Assembly: GCA_019915135.1 (NCBI GenBank)
Contig: JAHLMK010000008.1
Coordinates: 682,001-746,000 of the forward strand
Reading direction: 5' to 3'
DNA: 64,000 nt
Source of the DNA: Strobilurus pachycystidiatus
Taxonomy: Eukaryota > Basidiomycota > Agaricomycetes > Agaricales > Physalacriaceae
Position numbers and translations under genes: made by a program. Of the stretch, positions 22,472 through 33,917 are shown piece by piece (the first letter of the stretch is position 1; every line of letters starts with the position of its first letter). The notes beneath the pieces were generated by a model. That model worked only from the letters and a program-made list of their open reading frames with translations. It was not told the DNA's origin and ran no database searches.

Positions 22472-23536
22472 TCAAAATTGCAACGAACTTGATTTCTCAT
22501 GAGCGCTCGCGAAGGACTTGAGCTCGTCCCCGCCATCATTCAATGCCTTGACCGCATCAGGTCCAAGGGGGAAACGAATGGGGGGATCCGGGAGGGTGGA
22601 GAGGTACTCGTGAATGACGCGCATTCCATCAGTCGTGTCGCTACCTGGGATAGGTCCGTCGAGGAAGCCGCGGATAATTTTAGTGATACTGCCGTCGACG
22701 TCGTATGCAGGATGGATGGGCGTTACTACCATGGATTCCTTACTGGCTGCGCGAGTGGTGAAGACACCAGTTTGGACGACGGTAGACTAGGTAAAGACTT
22801 GTTGGTAGGTCATAAAAGTTATGGCAGTGATTACGGACGAACCTTGATGTTCCAGGCTGGGAGCAGCTCCTTTGCAAATGTATACATAAGGGTGTCGATG
22901 GCTAAGTGTGCAATGAGCAATCCAAGCAGACCGAAAAAAATGGATAGAAGAATCACTTACCGGCCTTGCTCGCATTGTAGTATGAGCTCGCAGGGAAAGG
23001 CGTAATGGCAGTCGTGCTCGAAATGGTGATGATCCGACCGCCTTGAGGGGAGTTGACGTCGCGCAAGAACGCGGCGGCGGCCTTGGCGACTCTCACTGCG
23101 CCCCAGACATTAACTTCAAACACTTTGCGCGCGTCGTCCTCCGGTACGCCCTCGAATTCACCGACGATGGAGTAGCCAGCGCCGTTGAAGACGGCGTCGA
23201 CGCGTCCGAGTGTTTCCTTTGCCTGAGCGAAGATGGCGGTGACGTCGGATGCGTTCGTCACGTCGAGCTTGCCAACAAAGAGCGTGGAGGGATATTTGCT
23301 TTGGAGAGCGCTGAGTGACTCAGGCTTGCGGACGCCTGCGAGGACTTTGTCTCCCGCGGCGAGGGCCTTGAGCGGCGCTTAGCCTGAAGATGAAAGGATG
23401 GCTAGATGGCGATGATAGACTCACTACATTGGTCAGGGCGAGGCCCATTCTAAGGAATTTAGATCAGAGCAACAAGGAGAATGGGAGACACTTACCCAGA
23501 CGAAGCACCGGTGATGATCCAGTTGCGGGGAGACAT
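22472..23536 (-). CDS. Short-chain dehydrogenase/reductase (classical)
   Basis: Starts MSPRNWIITGASSGMG (cofactor motif TGxxxGxG, split by an intron after TGASSG). It continues with ALAAGDKVLAGVRKPESL, LDVTNASDV, the N-x-A-G motif as FNGAGY, ISSTTAITPFPASSYYNASK (catalytic Ser, Tyr, Lys) and IDTLMYTFAKELLPAWNIK. It ends after HEKSSSLQF at 22472. Length is about 280 residues, normal for fungal oxidoreductases of this group. It differs clearly from the SDRs at 20.8 and 33.9 kb and has its own intron pattern. NADP preference is suggested by the basic residues of VLAGVRKPE (inference). A TATA-like box lies 38 bp upstream. Confidence 0.85.
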
Positions 23537-23573
23537 GTTTGTTTGAGGGATCGAATGGGAGAAAAACTAGGTG

Positions 23574-23581
23574 TTTTTATA
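23574..23581 (-). promoter_or_regulatory. TATA-like box upstream of SDR
   Basis: Minus-strand TATAAAAA about 38 bp before the ATG at 23536. Confidence 0.5.
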
Positions 23582-24099
23582 CTCGAGGCAAGTTCGAACA
23601 TGGCTGCTCAGAAGACTCCGAGATCGGAGCAGAGAAACAAGAAGAGAGATGGGATCAGACAGAATGAATGCACTTTCCACCTGACTCGAACATGAGTCCA
23701 AAGTCCATGAGCGCGATTCCTGGGCGATTCCCACACTGATTCTACTCGCGATCGGGTATAGTTGTGGAGCAAGACCGCAAACCCATGTCGGTTATGAAAG
23801 GTGGCAGTGCTCCTGTGTGTATACATTGATCGGGGACTTATGAATCTACTGGTAACTGCAGCGCGTAAGAATCTAAGATATGCCTCAGGCGTAGTCTCGT
23901 CCCCATCCGTTCGTGCTGATATCTATGCGCCTTTTTGCACACTCCGACCCACGGCACGAGCGTCTGCCTGCAAGAGTAACATAGTCCAGGTTTACTTTGT
24001 CAATGGAACGGTTCTGATTCGTGTTCACCCGTTGAGGGCTGCAAATAAATCCTTATGTATGTGCTTTTCAGCTCCCTTCTGGAGATGATAAGACGGTGT

Positions 24100-24576
24100 G
24101 CGAAGTTGACGACAGGTTGACAATAGCACCGAAATCTTTCCGGTCAAAGGAGTCACCGCCAGCGATATCTCCATGAAGCTCTGAGCGGCATCGACTTGCA
24201 ATAATCCGTATCGGCCTATCCGTATCTTTCGCCTCCCGCCTGGCACGAAGCCAACCAAGTTCTACATGATCATGCTCATCGCTGTTTCCATCGTGTCGCT
24301 GCTGCGAATAATCTACATGAATTGTTGATCTACAGGGATATCCTTCAGTATCGAGCGCGCAAGCAGCAGCAGCGATATGTTCCTATCCACAATGACGAGC
24401 CGGCTGTGGCCAAGGAAGAGACAGAAGTTGTACGATCTGATGCGAGAGGACCAAAATGTGTAAGGTCGAATGGACTACCGGAAGGACCGCCCTTTGAGGC
24501 CGGCACCAAGGAACAACTTCAATTTTACCTATTGTATGTTTTTCCTGAAATCCTGCCCTGTCTGAAACAACTTTGA
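24100..24576 (+). pseudogene. Possible membrane-protein relic
   Basis: Joining frames by eye gives a hydrophobic stretch, FYMIMLIAVSIVSLLRIIYM (near 24260-24320). It is followed by a polar segment with RARKQQQRYVPIHNDEP and a closing hydrophobic piece, FYLLYVFPEILPCL, before TGA at 24574-24576. This resembles the last helices of a multi-span fungal membrane protein (an RTA1-like protein is one guess). A stop and frame changes interrupt it and no start exon is visible. It could be chance. Confidence 0.25.
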
Positions 24577-24588
24577 GGAGGCGAATTG

Positions 24589-25602
24589 TTAGTCGTTGTT
24601 CATTGACATCAATAGTAAACAATCAAAGTAATCATCGCTTTTGGGCGTGTCGGTCCCGTAGGCGCCGATGCCAGCCAAAAGATCGTTGTCAGATGTCGGT
24701 ATCGTCCATGAGAGAGACTCGGACCGTCTATAAGCGGTGAAGACAAAGGTGGTGTCCTCGAATGAAGCACCGAATCGCTCCCACTCCGACTCCTCGCCCG
24801 ATGTCCGCACCAATACAGGCTGGAAGGCGAAGTAGAGACCGAAAGCTGCCCAAAAGGGCGTTTCTTTGGGTAGACTGCGAATCTTATATGAGATTGTGAC
24901 GCGTGGAGAGCCAGACGATGTAACATGAATGAGGGAGCGAAGCAGCGGTCCTAGCAGTTCGGGAAAGTAAACCTAGACGTTCAACGATTATGACGAGGGA
25001 AAGAAGCGCGATGAGAGAAGGCGCACAAGATCACTACAGATGATGTCTGTTAGTCTCTTTTCTGAGAAGAAATCTCTCATTATCGCGACAGCATGTTCTG
25101 CGTCCCCCCACGACAATGGTCTAACAAATAAGGTATTGCTTCGTAAGTTATCGTTGAGCAGAGGGCAAACCTAGTGTTTCTTGAGTCAGCATTCTCATTC
25201 TAAAGAGTATGGGCCTACTTCAGGTAAGTCTGTCACTATCACCGTACTACCAAGCGGCCGCAGGACTTCAGAGATGCGAGATGCCACGATTCCAGTCCCA
25301 GAACCCAGTTCAAGGACATTAAGAGGGTGCGACTTCGCCGACACGAAGGGAGGATCGAAACGCCACTGATTTGGAGGATCAACATATGTCAGAAGCGCGT
25401 ATGCAGCCTCCCTGAAGTGTGGCGTAAGTCAATGCGAGACGTAGACAAGTTGTTCAGGGGATTCTAACCACACTCTGCCCGCGATTCCGTACTTTTCGAT
25501 AGCAGCAAGTTGCGAGTCGGAAGAGAAGGCATCACCCCAGTTTCCCGGCTGCTCCAGAGGTTTGATGTCAAGGTTGGGCGGAAAGTTTGGGTCATGCACC
25601 AT
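24589..25602 (-). CDS. METTL21/EFM-type S-adenosylmethionine methyltransferase
   Basis: Starts MVHDPNFPPNLDIKPLEQPG at 25602. After an intron it reads EAAYALLTYVDPPNQW, then the SAM-binding motif I LNVLELGSGTGIVASRISE. The post-I acidic loop is VIVTDLPE, and motif IV is IICSDLVYFPELL (split by an intron). The end is a beta-rich region with SDDYFDCLLLMSMNND. Motif order matches the Methyltransf_16 family (METTL21/EFM), which methylates lysines on elongation factors and chaperones. Which protein this one modifies is not visible. It shares a 79-bp divergent promoter with the BSP-like gene. Confidence 0.8.
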
Positions 25603-25681
25603 GGTGGCCTAGAGCTGAGATGGGTATTGCTATATCGGGTAGAGTCCTGTCGATCACTGTGCGCCTTGATCGACGGCAAAC
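25603..25681. promoter_or_regulatory. Compact divergent promoter (79 bp)
   Basis: Separates the start codons of the minus-strand methyltransferase (25602) and the plus-strand BSP-like gene (25682). Both 5' leaders and core promoters must fit here or overlap the neighbouring gene, so coupled expression is likely (inference). No TATA box is evident. Confidence 0.5.
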
Positions 25682-26496
25682 ATGCCTGCCATCCTCCCAC
25701 CACCACCGCCTCCGCCGCCACCTCCGAACTCCTGGCCTCTACCAACGCTTTCTTTGCGCATCCCTGATCTTTCTCATCCTGGCGTGATCTCCTTTCTCGA
25801 TGCTGTGAACCCAACGAAAGCCCTCACCGATGCCGTGCTCTTCTCCTTCACGATTCTCTACGACTCACCGTCCAATCCCGCCACACCGCAGCACGTTGGC
25901 AGCATTCTTCTAGTTCTCAAGAGCATGCCCGGTGTGGCCTACACGACTGGCGGCGCTGGCGGCGATGCATTCAAGGAGATCCACGTGAGTATGGAGTACG
26001 TGCAGAATGTGGCGAAGGGCGGAATTGAGGCGCTGAGGCATGAGATCAATGGCGTTTTGACTCATGAGGTGGTGCATTGCTACCAGTACAATGCCAAGGG
26101 GACGTGCCCCGGTGGACTCATTGAAGGCATAGCTGGTACGTCAACTTTGATGGAGACCCACATTGATCGTTCAATTTCCACTGCTCCAGATTTCGTTCGC
26201 CTACACGCGTCGCTCTCCCCGCCTCATTGGAAGCGCGACTCAATACCCGACAAATGGGACGCAGGATACGAGAACACCGGCTACTTCCTCGACTGGCTCG
26301 AGCAGCGGTGCGTCCGCATCCGAATGACCGCCATATCTTACCAAACTCTATCAGATATGGTGCTGGTACCATACGTGAGCTCAACGCAACTATGCGGTAC
26401 CGGAATTGGAGCGACAAGATATTCAAGGAGCTTACAGGACGGAAGATCGAGAAGCTATGGAGAATCTATTGCGAGGAATTAGAAGAACGACGTTAG
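25682..26496 (+). CDS. BSP-family zinc-peptidase-like protein
   Basis: Three exons: 25682-26132, about 26184-26307 and 26355-26496 (introns about 51 and 47 bp). The protein begins with a polyproline run of about ten Pro. The core has the zinc-metallopeptidase signature HEVVH (HExxH) in VLTHEVVHCYQYNAKG. Then come GGLIEGIADFVRL, WDAGYENTGYFLDWLEQR and YGAGTIRELNATM, the order typical of the plant and fungal basic secretory protein family (PF04450). No signal peptide is seen, so unlike plant members it may be intracellular. Peptidase activity is inferred from HExxH plus a downstream E/D (EGIAD), not shown. Confidence 0.85.
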
Positions 26497-26628
26497 TAGA
26501 TCCTCCAGTGTTCTACTTAAGTTACGAAGGTTACTTCAACATATTCATCACCTTCGAGAGCTGAATAGTATTTGATTTCGTCGATAGTAGCACACTTCGA
26601 CTAGGTTTGAAAGTCATGAATGAGTATG

Positions 26629-27454
26629 TCATGAGCTCTCCTTCTTCGCCTCCTCCAATTTCGCCTTTTCAGCTTTTTCTTTCAGGCGTTTCTCCTTCTT
26701 CTCCTTCTTGACGCGCTCCTCCTCAGCGCGTTCCTTCTTGGCGATCTCATGAGCTTCATCATTGAGCCCGAGACGGTTCCGCGCGATTTCAATAGCATAG
26801 AACTAGGAAAGATTGTTGAGTAACTTTTGAAGACCGCAAGGTATCAACTTACTTGTATTCTTGTGACAAAGATGGTGTTCCTCTCGCCATACTCTCCTTT
26901 TGAGCTGGTCCTGATCAACGACCCAAAGTTGTAATCCTTGATTTTGTTCTCATATCTACGAGGAAGTAAGTTCCTCATCCATAATTCAAGACGGGACTCA
27001 CTTCATACAAAAGTCCCTCCACCTCTTCTTCCCCGATTCGGCCTTCATCCAGTCCTCATCGAGGTTGCCCCATCCGTCCCCAGTCACTTCAGGGAATGCC
27101 TCGCAGACGTGGGTGTAGATCTCGTCGTCGAGAGCAGTGAGTTTAAGGGTGCGAGGCGGGACGAGCGCAAGCAGCGTCCAGTAGGTTTGGGCGTGTTCAA
27201 CGGCTTTGACTGCGAATCTGGTATGGGAAGAGCGGTGTCGGAGGGGTGTAGGCGATCATGTGTCAAGAAAGAGTGTCCAAGGAGAAATTTTGAGGTCGAG
27301 TGGAGGACGATAGATACGGAACCGACCAAATGAAGAGCAAGAACCAGAGAGTGCATGAGCTATTCAGCCTTCTTTGCTGCAGGAAACAAAAGACGCACTG
27401 TTTCTCAATCTCCACCAAGTTCTGCGCGTTGTTTGGGTCGAATTGGCCAGACAT
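26629..27454 (-). CDS. PBDC1: PBDC1-like protein
   Basis: Starts MSGQFDPNNAQNLVEIEKQ at 27454. After an unusually long intron (27218-27398, 181 bp) it continues FAVKAVEHAQTYWTLL, DDEIYTHVCEAFPEV, KRWRDFCMKYENKIKDYNFG and NTIFVTRIQFYAIEIARNR, a pattern I recognise as the PBDC1 family (PF04669). The C-terminus is a Lys/Glu-rich helix (KKERAEEERVKKEKKEKRLK) ending KKESS with the stop at 26629. Family members are small, conserved cytosolic proteins; the old name 'polysaccharide biosynthesis domain' is not a proven function. It converges on the BSP-like gene. Confidence 0.85.
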
Positions 27455-28062
27455 TGTGAAGCCTGTTTTTGCTCGATTTAGTGTATCGTTGGGTGGGTTT
27501 GATCCTCGCTCAGGTGTCTTGGCGGTTGCTGCCGTTCAGAATTTTGTGTGAATGGGCCGGCGGGTTGTGTGTGATATAGCACGGCGGATGATGGTAGATG
27601 GATGAGAAGCGTAACGTGGCACCCCCAGCGAAGATCCGACAGATCGGCGTCCGGCGTGTGCCCAAGTTACGATCACATGGTTGCCTCTCGCCACGCATGG
27701 TCGCTGCAGTTGGCCGTTCACAACGTCTCGAAGACGACAGGACGTGTATCTGCGGTGGATCAAGCCAAAGTAAGACATAGCCTGTGATGGGTGATATCGC
27801 CATTGCTTGTTTGGATTCGTTCGTGGACGGAGTCAACGCCACCGCCAATCTTGCATTCCAAGTCAACGCAGCTCTTTGCTGCGGCACTCAATGCCAAGTG
27901 CTGGTGGCGCCTTCCGAGACCTGGAGAAGCTTGTAAGATCCGGAACCCCGGCCCGATAGCACCAGCGAGATTGGGAGGTCACGACTTGGCCGACTTGGGA
28001 GTCTCTTCCTGACCACCAGCAAGGATCTCTTCCTTGTTCCAACACTTCGCTATTGTCTCTCT
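27455..28062. other. Divergent intergenic region
   Basis: Lies between the PBDC1-like start (minus) and the homeodomain gene start (plus). Should contain both promoters. Short frames here are not convincing. Confidence 0.4.
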
Positions 28063-29223
28063 ATGGATAATCAGGCTGGAGAAGGACCGTCATCCACAAA
28101 GCGGATTGTGCGGGGTTATCTCAATCCAGAAGGGTCGAGGATACTTCGAAGTGCGTTCGTTACTTATTCGCATCATCAAGATATTCAGGTCGATGAGCGT
28201 AGACTTCTTCGGCAATGTCACGCAGTACCCAACCAGAGAGCAGAAGGAGTCGCTTCTAGCGGAGCTCCTCACGACTACGACCGGAAACGAACACTTCAAC
28301 TTCAAAAAGATGACAGCTTGGTTTCAGAACACTCGCCGGAGCAAGCCTCAAGCCTCGGATGAGGCCTCTGAGTCGATCTCCCATCATGCGGCCACCCTGC
28401 CAGGTCATGTCGAGCGGGAATTGGAGATATTCCTTCGCGAAACACCTAATCCTCCCATTGAACTCGTTAACGCGTGGGCAAGCGTTCTTCGCCATCCCTC
28501 AAATGCAGTCAAGCAATGGATCGAAGAAAAGCGCGTCGAGAAGCTGCCCACGCCTGTCAGCAGTCCAGAGCAGACATTCCACACGCTTTCAGCCCACGAC
28601 TATGACGCAGGACCCAGCTTCAGCGTCGGTGCTCGTGAACCGCTTTCGACCCTTCAGGGACTCGGGATCCAGAGGGGAACGCTGCACTACAACTACCTTC
28701 ATGCAGAACGAGAAGCACATACATCGCAACTAGGCTCATGGCCTCCGCCGCCCCGCATCTCCCAGCATACACAGGCAGATTCCATCATGACGGACTCGGA
28801 CGCGCTTCCATTTGGCCCTTACCCAGCTTTACTATCTCACTCTCCGACTCCTGAACCTAATGTCCCCCCTGCTGTACCTGAAGTAGGTCGATCGGGCCAT
28901 CCTCCAACAACATCGAAGCTCATTACCTCCAGAAAAAAACAAAGAAAAGCCACCGAACGCGCCTCCTTTTCGCCATCGCCAAGGGAATGGACGCGGCCGA
29001 CGCGTCTCCAGACCCGTCAAGCGCAATGTCCCAAGAAGACTTTCTAGCGCGTTTCATGCCCTACGAGATGAAGATGAACAACTTTATGGAATCGGTGAGG
29101 CAAGGAAAGATGGAAAGGAAAGGCTGGAAGAAAGGTGAGCAGACTCATCACAGTCCCGTGCGTAGTCTGATTCGTGCCTGCCTCCTCGTTTCTGAAGATA
29201 TGATCCCAGAGGAGTTTTGCTAA
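28063..29223 (+). CDS. Homeodomain transcription factor
   Basis: Exon 1 begins MDNQAGEGPSSTKRIVRGY. Intron 28151-28202 joins it to ILRNFFGNVTQYPTREQKES. The homeodomain then ends with recognition helix FKKMTAWFQNTRRSKPQ, keeping the invariant W-F-x-N-x-R. A helical region (LPGHVERELEIFL... WASVLRHPSNAVKQWIEEKR) and a Ser/Pro-rich stretch follow. Intron 28882-28932 opens the frame KKTKKSHRTRLLFAIAKGMD, with Lys/Arg suited to a nuclear signal. A last small exon (29210-29223, EEFC) is modelled after a GTGAGC donor. It is probably a nuclear DNA-binding regulator. It is not a clear mating-type HD1/HD2 protein. It lies next to the terpenoid cluster candidate, but control of the cluster is speculation. 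Confidence 0.8.
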
Positions 29224-29378
29224 TGGCATTATAATCTCGACTGTTTGCTATGTTCGCTTCGCTGTGTGTATTGTTCACGACCTCTCATTATTTCTGGACA
29301 GTAGTGTAAGTGAAACATTCATTCTTATTGTTGCAGCTGCGGCTTCATGGACTGCCGACTTGAATATTAAAATACGAG

Positions 29379-31543
29379 TCAGACATCTCGTTCAATCAAG
29401 GAAACCTTCAAAGGCAACTGAGGTCTATCCGATCCAACGACCGTTGGACTGGCCCCGGTGGTGATTCTCCACAGAATCTCCTTGTCGTCACACAGTTCAA
29501 ACTTGAGTACCTCCAGCAGCACGGTGCAGACCACCTTGATCTCCATCTGCGAGAATTGGAATCCGCTATTAGAAAGGATGTCAATTGATAGTCTGTGGAA
29601 ATGAGACCACTGTACTCACATACAGCCATGCTTTCCTCCTCCGAAAGACATAACGTTGGAGTAGATGGCGGGAAGGCTCGCTTCGTTCAGCGCCTTGGGC
29701 AATGTATCCATCCATCGATCGGGGTTGTATTTCGTGGCGTCGTCGCCCCACAGGGTGCGGTTCGTGTTACACGCCATGAGTCCAATGACAATGTTCGTGT
29801 CCTTGGGCACAAACACCTCCTTCACCACTTTCCCGTCCTTGCCTGTAAACGGCTGTGATAGTGGCATCACCACGTCGGCCTTTGTGCATCGAGAGACGAA
29901 CGGAGCCGGGGCAGACCTAGACATACGTTGAGTTCAATTAGGGAGTCACGATGAAGAACTATCGAGCTTACAGCCGCATACTCTCTCTTACGACGGCATC
30001 GAGGTAAGGCAGTGCGGAGAGCTCGTTGAAGCTCAGCTGGGCGTCGTCGCCGCGCTCCTCTCGGACCTGGCGCTTCGCTTCGACGACCTCTTTTCTCAAT
30101 CGTTCCTGGACATCTGGGTGCAAAGCAAGGTCATGGAAGATTCGAGCAAGTCCAGACGACGTCGTATCGGTGCCAGCAAGGATGAAGGTGGCGATCTGAG
30201 CCAGGATTTCCGAATCGGGGAGTGCATCGTTGCCGCTCTGTTTCGCTTTCCGCGCAGTTTTGACTTCAGGTCAAACTTCAGCAGATATTTGAGATGAGAC
30301 AAAATCGGGACCTACGAAGGGTACTGATCATGTCAATCCCACGTCCCATTTGCGTGTCTTCGTCGCCATTCTTGAATGCGTCCTCGTGTTTCTTCATGAT
30401 CTCGTGGCTCATTTGATCAAGCGTGTCAATACACTCCCTCGCTTTACTGCAGAGTTTTATGTCAGCGAGTGTGGGTGGCGAAGGCTATTGAACTTACTTC
30501 AATGTTTTCCAAGGGCGCAATGCCAACAGAACCGCACGCCTGAACTTGGGAGTGCCGACCTTAACGAGGCGTGTCAAAAAGAGCTGTGGTACCGCGAGCG
30601 ACATCAGAGTCGGGCTACCCAAAGAATCTTAGCAATCTGTATTGGAAGTGATATACGGATACTGACAATATGTCCTTGAGTGCTTTAGCATAAGAGGGGT
30701 TCGCCCGTTCCTCAAAAGAGTACCCAAGGCCAGCTTGTCCGACGATCTCAAGCGCAGTACGCGTTGTCCATGAGAGGAAGTCGATCTCCGCCGACTTGCC
30801 GCCCTTGGCTTGGATTTCCGAAATCATTCGGTGCAAGAGCTGTCGGAAGATTATCAACGTTGGTACAATGATTTCAACCGACATATGACACATACCGTAA
30901 CCTCAATCTCGTAGAAAATGGGGAGTAGATCGCGCATACGGTTCACAGCGAAAACCGGATTGAGAGCCTGAAAACATTTCTGGTGAGCCTGAAGCACAGC
31001 ATACAGGATAAACCTACCTTTCGCTGTATACGATGGTGCTCGCCGAGAGTCGTTCCAACACCTTTACCGAAGAGAAGGTCAAAGAGGCTGTAGGGACATA
31101 GTCAGCGAACCATTTAGAGAACCCGCAATGGAACGTGCATAACATCGACCTCTCGCTTGCCATAGATATCCTGTTGACGCTGGAAAATCATTTGTAGTGC
31201 CAGTGGATCATAAACATGCAATTGCTTGTCCTAGAGGGCCAATCAGTCCTTGATGTCGGATCGACTTTTGAGGGAGAGAAGTCAAACGAACGCCACAAAA
31301 TCCCTGCAAGACAGAGACACCTGGGTAATTCTGTGCCAGTTCCTGAAGGAACTCCATACAATCGGGCGCGAAGACTTGTTCGAGGTTTCCTGTCACCAGC
31401 GACGTGCGCGGTGGGCCGGGGATATTCTTGAAGGCCTTGCTTTGGGCGCGGAGGCGCTTCAGGCCGTTGAAGGCTGGGACAACAATGAAGATGCCGAAGA
31501 GCAGGACTGCGAGAGCTTCGAGTGCGATAGAAAAGACTGCCAT
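29379..31543 (-). CDS. Cytochrome P450 monooxygenase 1
   Basis: ER-anchored heme monooxygenase. The N-terminus is a membrane helix (ALEALAVLLFGIFIVVPAF) followed by NIPGPPRTSLVTGNLEQVF. Downstream exons carry GTTLGEHHRIQRK (helix C), GLGYSFEE and I-helix FILAGTDTTSSGLARI. Then come K-helix E-x-x-R (VVRESMRL), the PDRW motif (NPDRWMDTLP) and heme loop FGGGKHGCM with the Cys ligand at about 29625-29630. The stop is at 29379-29381 after SLIERDV. Many short introns are present. The ATG at 31543 puts the anchor at the start. I would not name a CYP family. It is transcribed away from the barrel-protein gene and probably belongs to the terpene cluster. Confidence 0.88.
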
Positions 31544-32224
31544 AGTAGGTTGGTATGAGAGCAACTGACCCACACTGGCCGACATTTATTGTATTACGCG
31601 TTTTCCGATTCGGCAGGAGTAGTGGCATCGAATCGCTGAAGATAATTACGAGAGAACTAGATGTCTCGATGAAAAGATAACAGGACTTTGACAAAAGTTC
31701 CGCCTGCGGGACGGTCCATGTCGAGCAACACAATTGCGAGCTAATTGCGAGTGCAGATGAGGATGCGCCCCTGTGGGGGTACCACGATTCATTCCGTGTC
31801 TCTCGGGTGTTCACCGTCGGAATATAGGAAAAACCGAGGGTGCAAACAGATTGCAACGATGCAGTACTGACCAAGTACATGGATGGTTTGGACAAGCTTG
31901 GCCCAGTGGGGAATCAAGCAGCCAATCACAACACCGATCACTCAGGCTCGTCAGCGCGTCACGGCGACTCTCGTTGCTCCGTCTCTCATCCATCTCACTT
32001 ACGGTGCACCGCCATTGCGACTCCTCCCTACTCTTTTCAAGATACTACTGGGCGCCCAGAAATGCCCAGTCTTCCTACTCAATTGGCCAAGCTCCACTCT
32101 GAAGTCCCCTCGCACAATCACGATCGTGTTGAATTTTCCTAGCCCCGCTTCGCTTGCTCGTCTCCGGTACAAAAACTCCTTAGCGCCGCTGTTGCATGAT
32201 TGAACTCAATGGCAATGTTCCCAT
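31544..32224. other. Upstream region of P450 1
   Basis: Contains the P450 promoter. No other gene is visible, only short frames without content. Confidence 0.4.
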
Positions 32225-32449
32225 GCACTCAGAGCGCCCATCTGCGTTGACAGAAACGATCTGATAGAGTGGCACGCCCTGTAACTCCGCTACTTTCGTA
32301 TCAGCTCGACGAGATTTTCCTTCTCCACTTGCCCTGCACTCAGAGCGCCCATATGCGTTGACAGAAACAATTCTGATAGAGTACTGCTCCATGCCCTGTA
32401 ACTCCGGGACTTTCGTATCAGCCCGACGAGATTCTTCTCCACTTGCTCT
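32225..32449. repeat. Two-copy tandem repeat of about 111 bp
   Basis: Units 32225-32335 and 32336-32449 are direct repeats. Both start GCACTCAGAGCGCCCAT, continue TGCGTTGACAGAAAC and CCTGTAACTCCG, and end TCTCCACTTGC. They differ by a few substitutions and a small insertion in the second unit. They lie between the P450 5' end and the 3' end of the barrel-protein gene. On the minus strand the unit can be read through, but no domain is recognised. Confidence 0.85.
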
Positions 32450-32634
32450 TGTCGCCGTCTACCAATCTTCCTCCATATGTGATTGATGTAACGAGGATTA
32501 CAACGGCAGGATTTACGGACTCGGTAGAGTGCGTACATCGATCCCTATCTTCTGGAAGATCTTGATCACATTAATGGTAACCAATCAAAGAGCTGTTCTT
32601 CATGCGAGAGCTCAATGTGTCTATTACAGAAAAC

Positions 32635-33421
32635 TCATATGTACTTCTTCAACTCAAGAGAGACACGCTCAACTTCAGCCACCTCTGCCAGTTGAGCTGG
32701 ATGCGGAATCGCTTGAGCTGCCTACGTGAAACTCACGGGTTTAGTTCGAGCACAATCGCATCGGCAAAGCACTTACCAGTCTTCCGATGATGATGCTGTA
32801 CTCGGTCTTGTTCTCAACGACCTTCCCCCAGGCGAACAACAGGCCCGACTCAAAGACCTGAGCGCGATAATTGTTGATGGCTTTCTCCACGTTCTCCTGT
32901 GTGGATCCAGGCTTCACGGTCACCATAAGAAGATCTACAACGGCCGAGTCGAAAGGCTTGATGTCAGGCTGGAAGTGGACGTGGCGAATCGTAAGAGCGG
33001 GGCTATCTGGACGTACGACGCGCTGCATCAACGCTATGGCGCCTTGAAATTCCGGAGTTGTCTGGAAGGCAAGGTGGTCTTCCACACTCGTCCACACTGC
33101 TGTATGTGAGTCCGGGGGACTTGCCCATAGCGCTCGACTCACACATGAGAATGTAAAGCTTCCTGTCTTCGGGAGTGGGCTGGTAGGTCTCATCGGCGAG
33201 ACGATAGCCTCGATAGTATCTGGCAACGGAATCGCTTCTCGGTGTTCGACTCTTGCATTGTGTACTCACCCAAGGACACCTTTGGTGTTTGTCAGATCCT
33301 TGATCAAAGGCGCGAGCAGATCGGGATCGGCCTGGTATTCCTTTGAAACTGCCATGGATCCGAACTCGATGACCGGAGGACAGTGGCTTTCTTCGAGGGC
33401 GTCAAATTGCAAGGCAGACAT
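32635..33421 (-). CDS. Dimeric alpha/beta-barrel (ABM-like) protein, two repeats
   Basis: Starts MSALQFDALEESHCPPVIEF at 33421. Four exons can be joined: TKGVLG to YYRGYRLADETYQPTPEDRK, then LYILM to SVWTSVEDHLAFQTTPEF, then IIIGRL to a last exon AAQAIPHPAQL..LELKKYI with the stop at 32635-32637. Two similar modules are apparent, each with a strand-helix-strand pattern ending in a Trp/Phe-rich edge (ADPDLLAPLIKDL...WTSVEDH; VDLLMVTVKPGSTQENVEKAI...YSIIIG). This fits the antibiotic-monooxygenase or stress-responsive barrel fold. Such proteins are often cofactor-free enzymes or accessory proteins in secondary metabolism. Its position inside the cluster candidate supports that, but it has no visible catalytic motif. 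Confidence 0.65.
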
Positions 33422-33917
33422 TGTAGGGCTTGAGAGTGACTCGGAGGCCGCAAGCGTCAGACGAGACTAACGCAGGTAAAGTTTTACGACTCACGCTGAC
33501 GAAATCCTAAGGTAAAGTGATTTGTCTTGTGAATGCTCCGCTCCCGCCGCTTATGTACTTATGTCGCGATAGGTGTGCATAGAGTGGCTGATAGGGCATC
33601 AGTCTCTCCCGCAGACATAAATGTTACTCGGTGGTGCAAAATATTATTAAATTGGCATAACGGCGACTGCGCTAATCAGCGATCCTTTGGGTCCGTGCCG
33701 TGTATTTATTGATTGATTGATTGAGCGGCGGAACAGGGCTCATCATCAAATTAGGTCCCAACAGCTTACTGTAATCACTGATCGTTGACGTTTCCCGAGG
33801 AAATTAGCAGAAAGACTTTCGGGGAAATCCGAAACGACTGAGATGGGCGCTCTAAATATGCTGACACTGCGAGGCCAAACGTCCAACTCAAGCATTGTTC
33901 AATCTTGTGCCATTGTC
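33422..33917. promoter_or_regulatory. Divergent promoter between barrel protein and SDR
   Basis: About 500 bp between two start codons facing away from each other. It contains an AT-rich block (ATATTATTAAATTGG near 33640) and a four-fold ATTG microsatellite at about 33708-33724. Shared control of the two genes is likely but unproven. Confidence 0.45.

Noticed and set aside
28063..29223. Homeodomain gene as a mating-type A locus
   Set aside because: Only one homeodomain gene is present; there is no divergent HD1/HD2 partner, and neighbours usual for that locus are absent.
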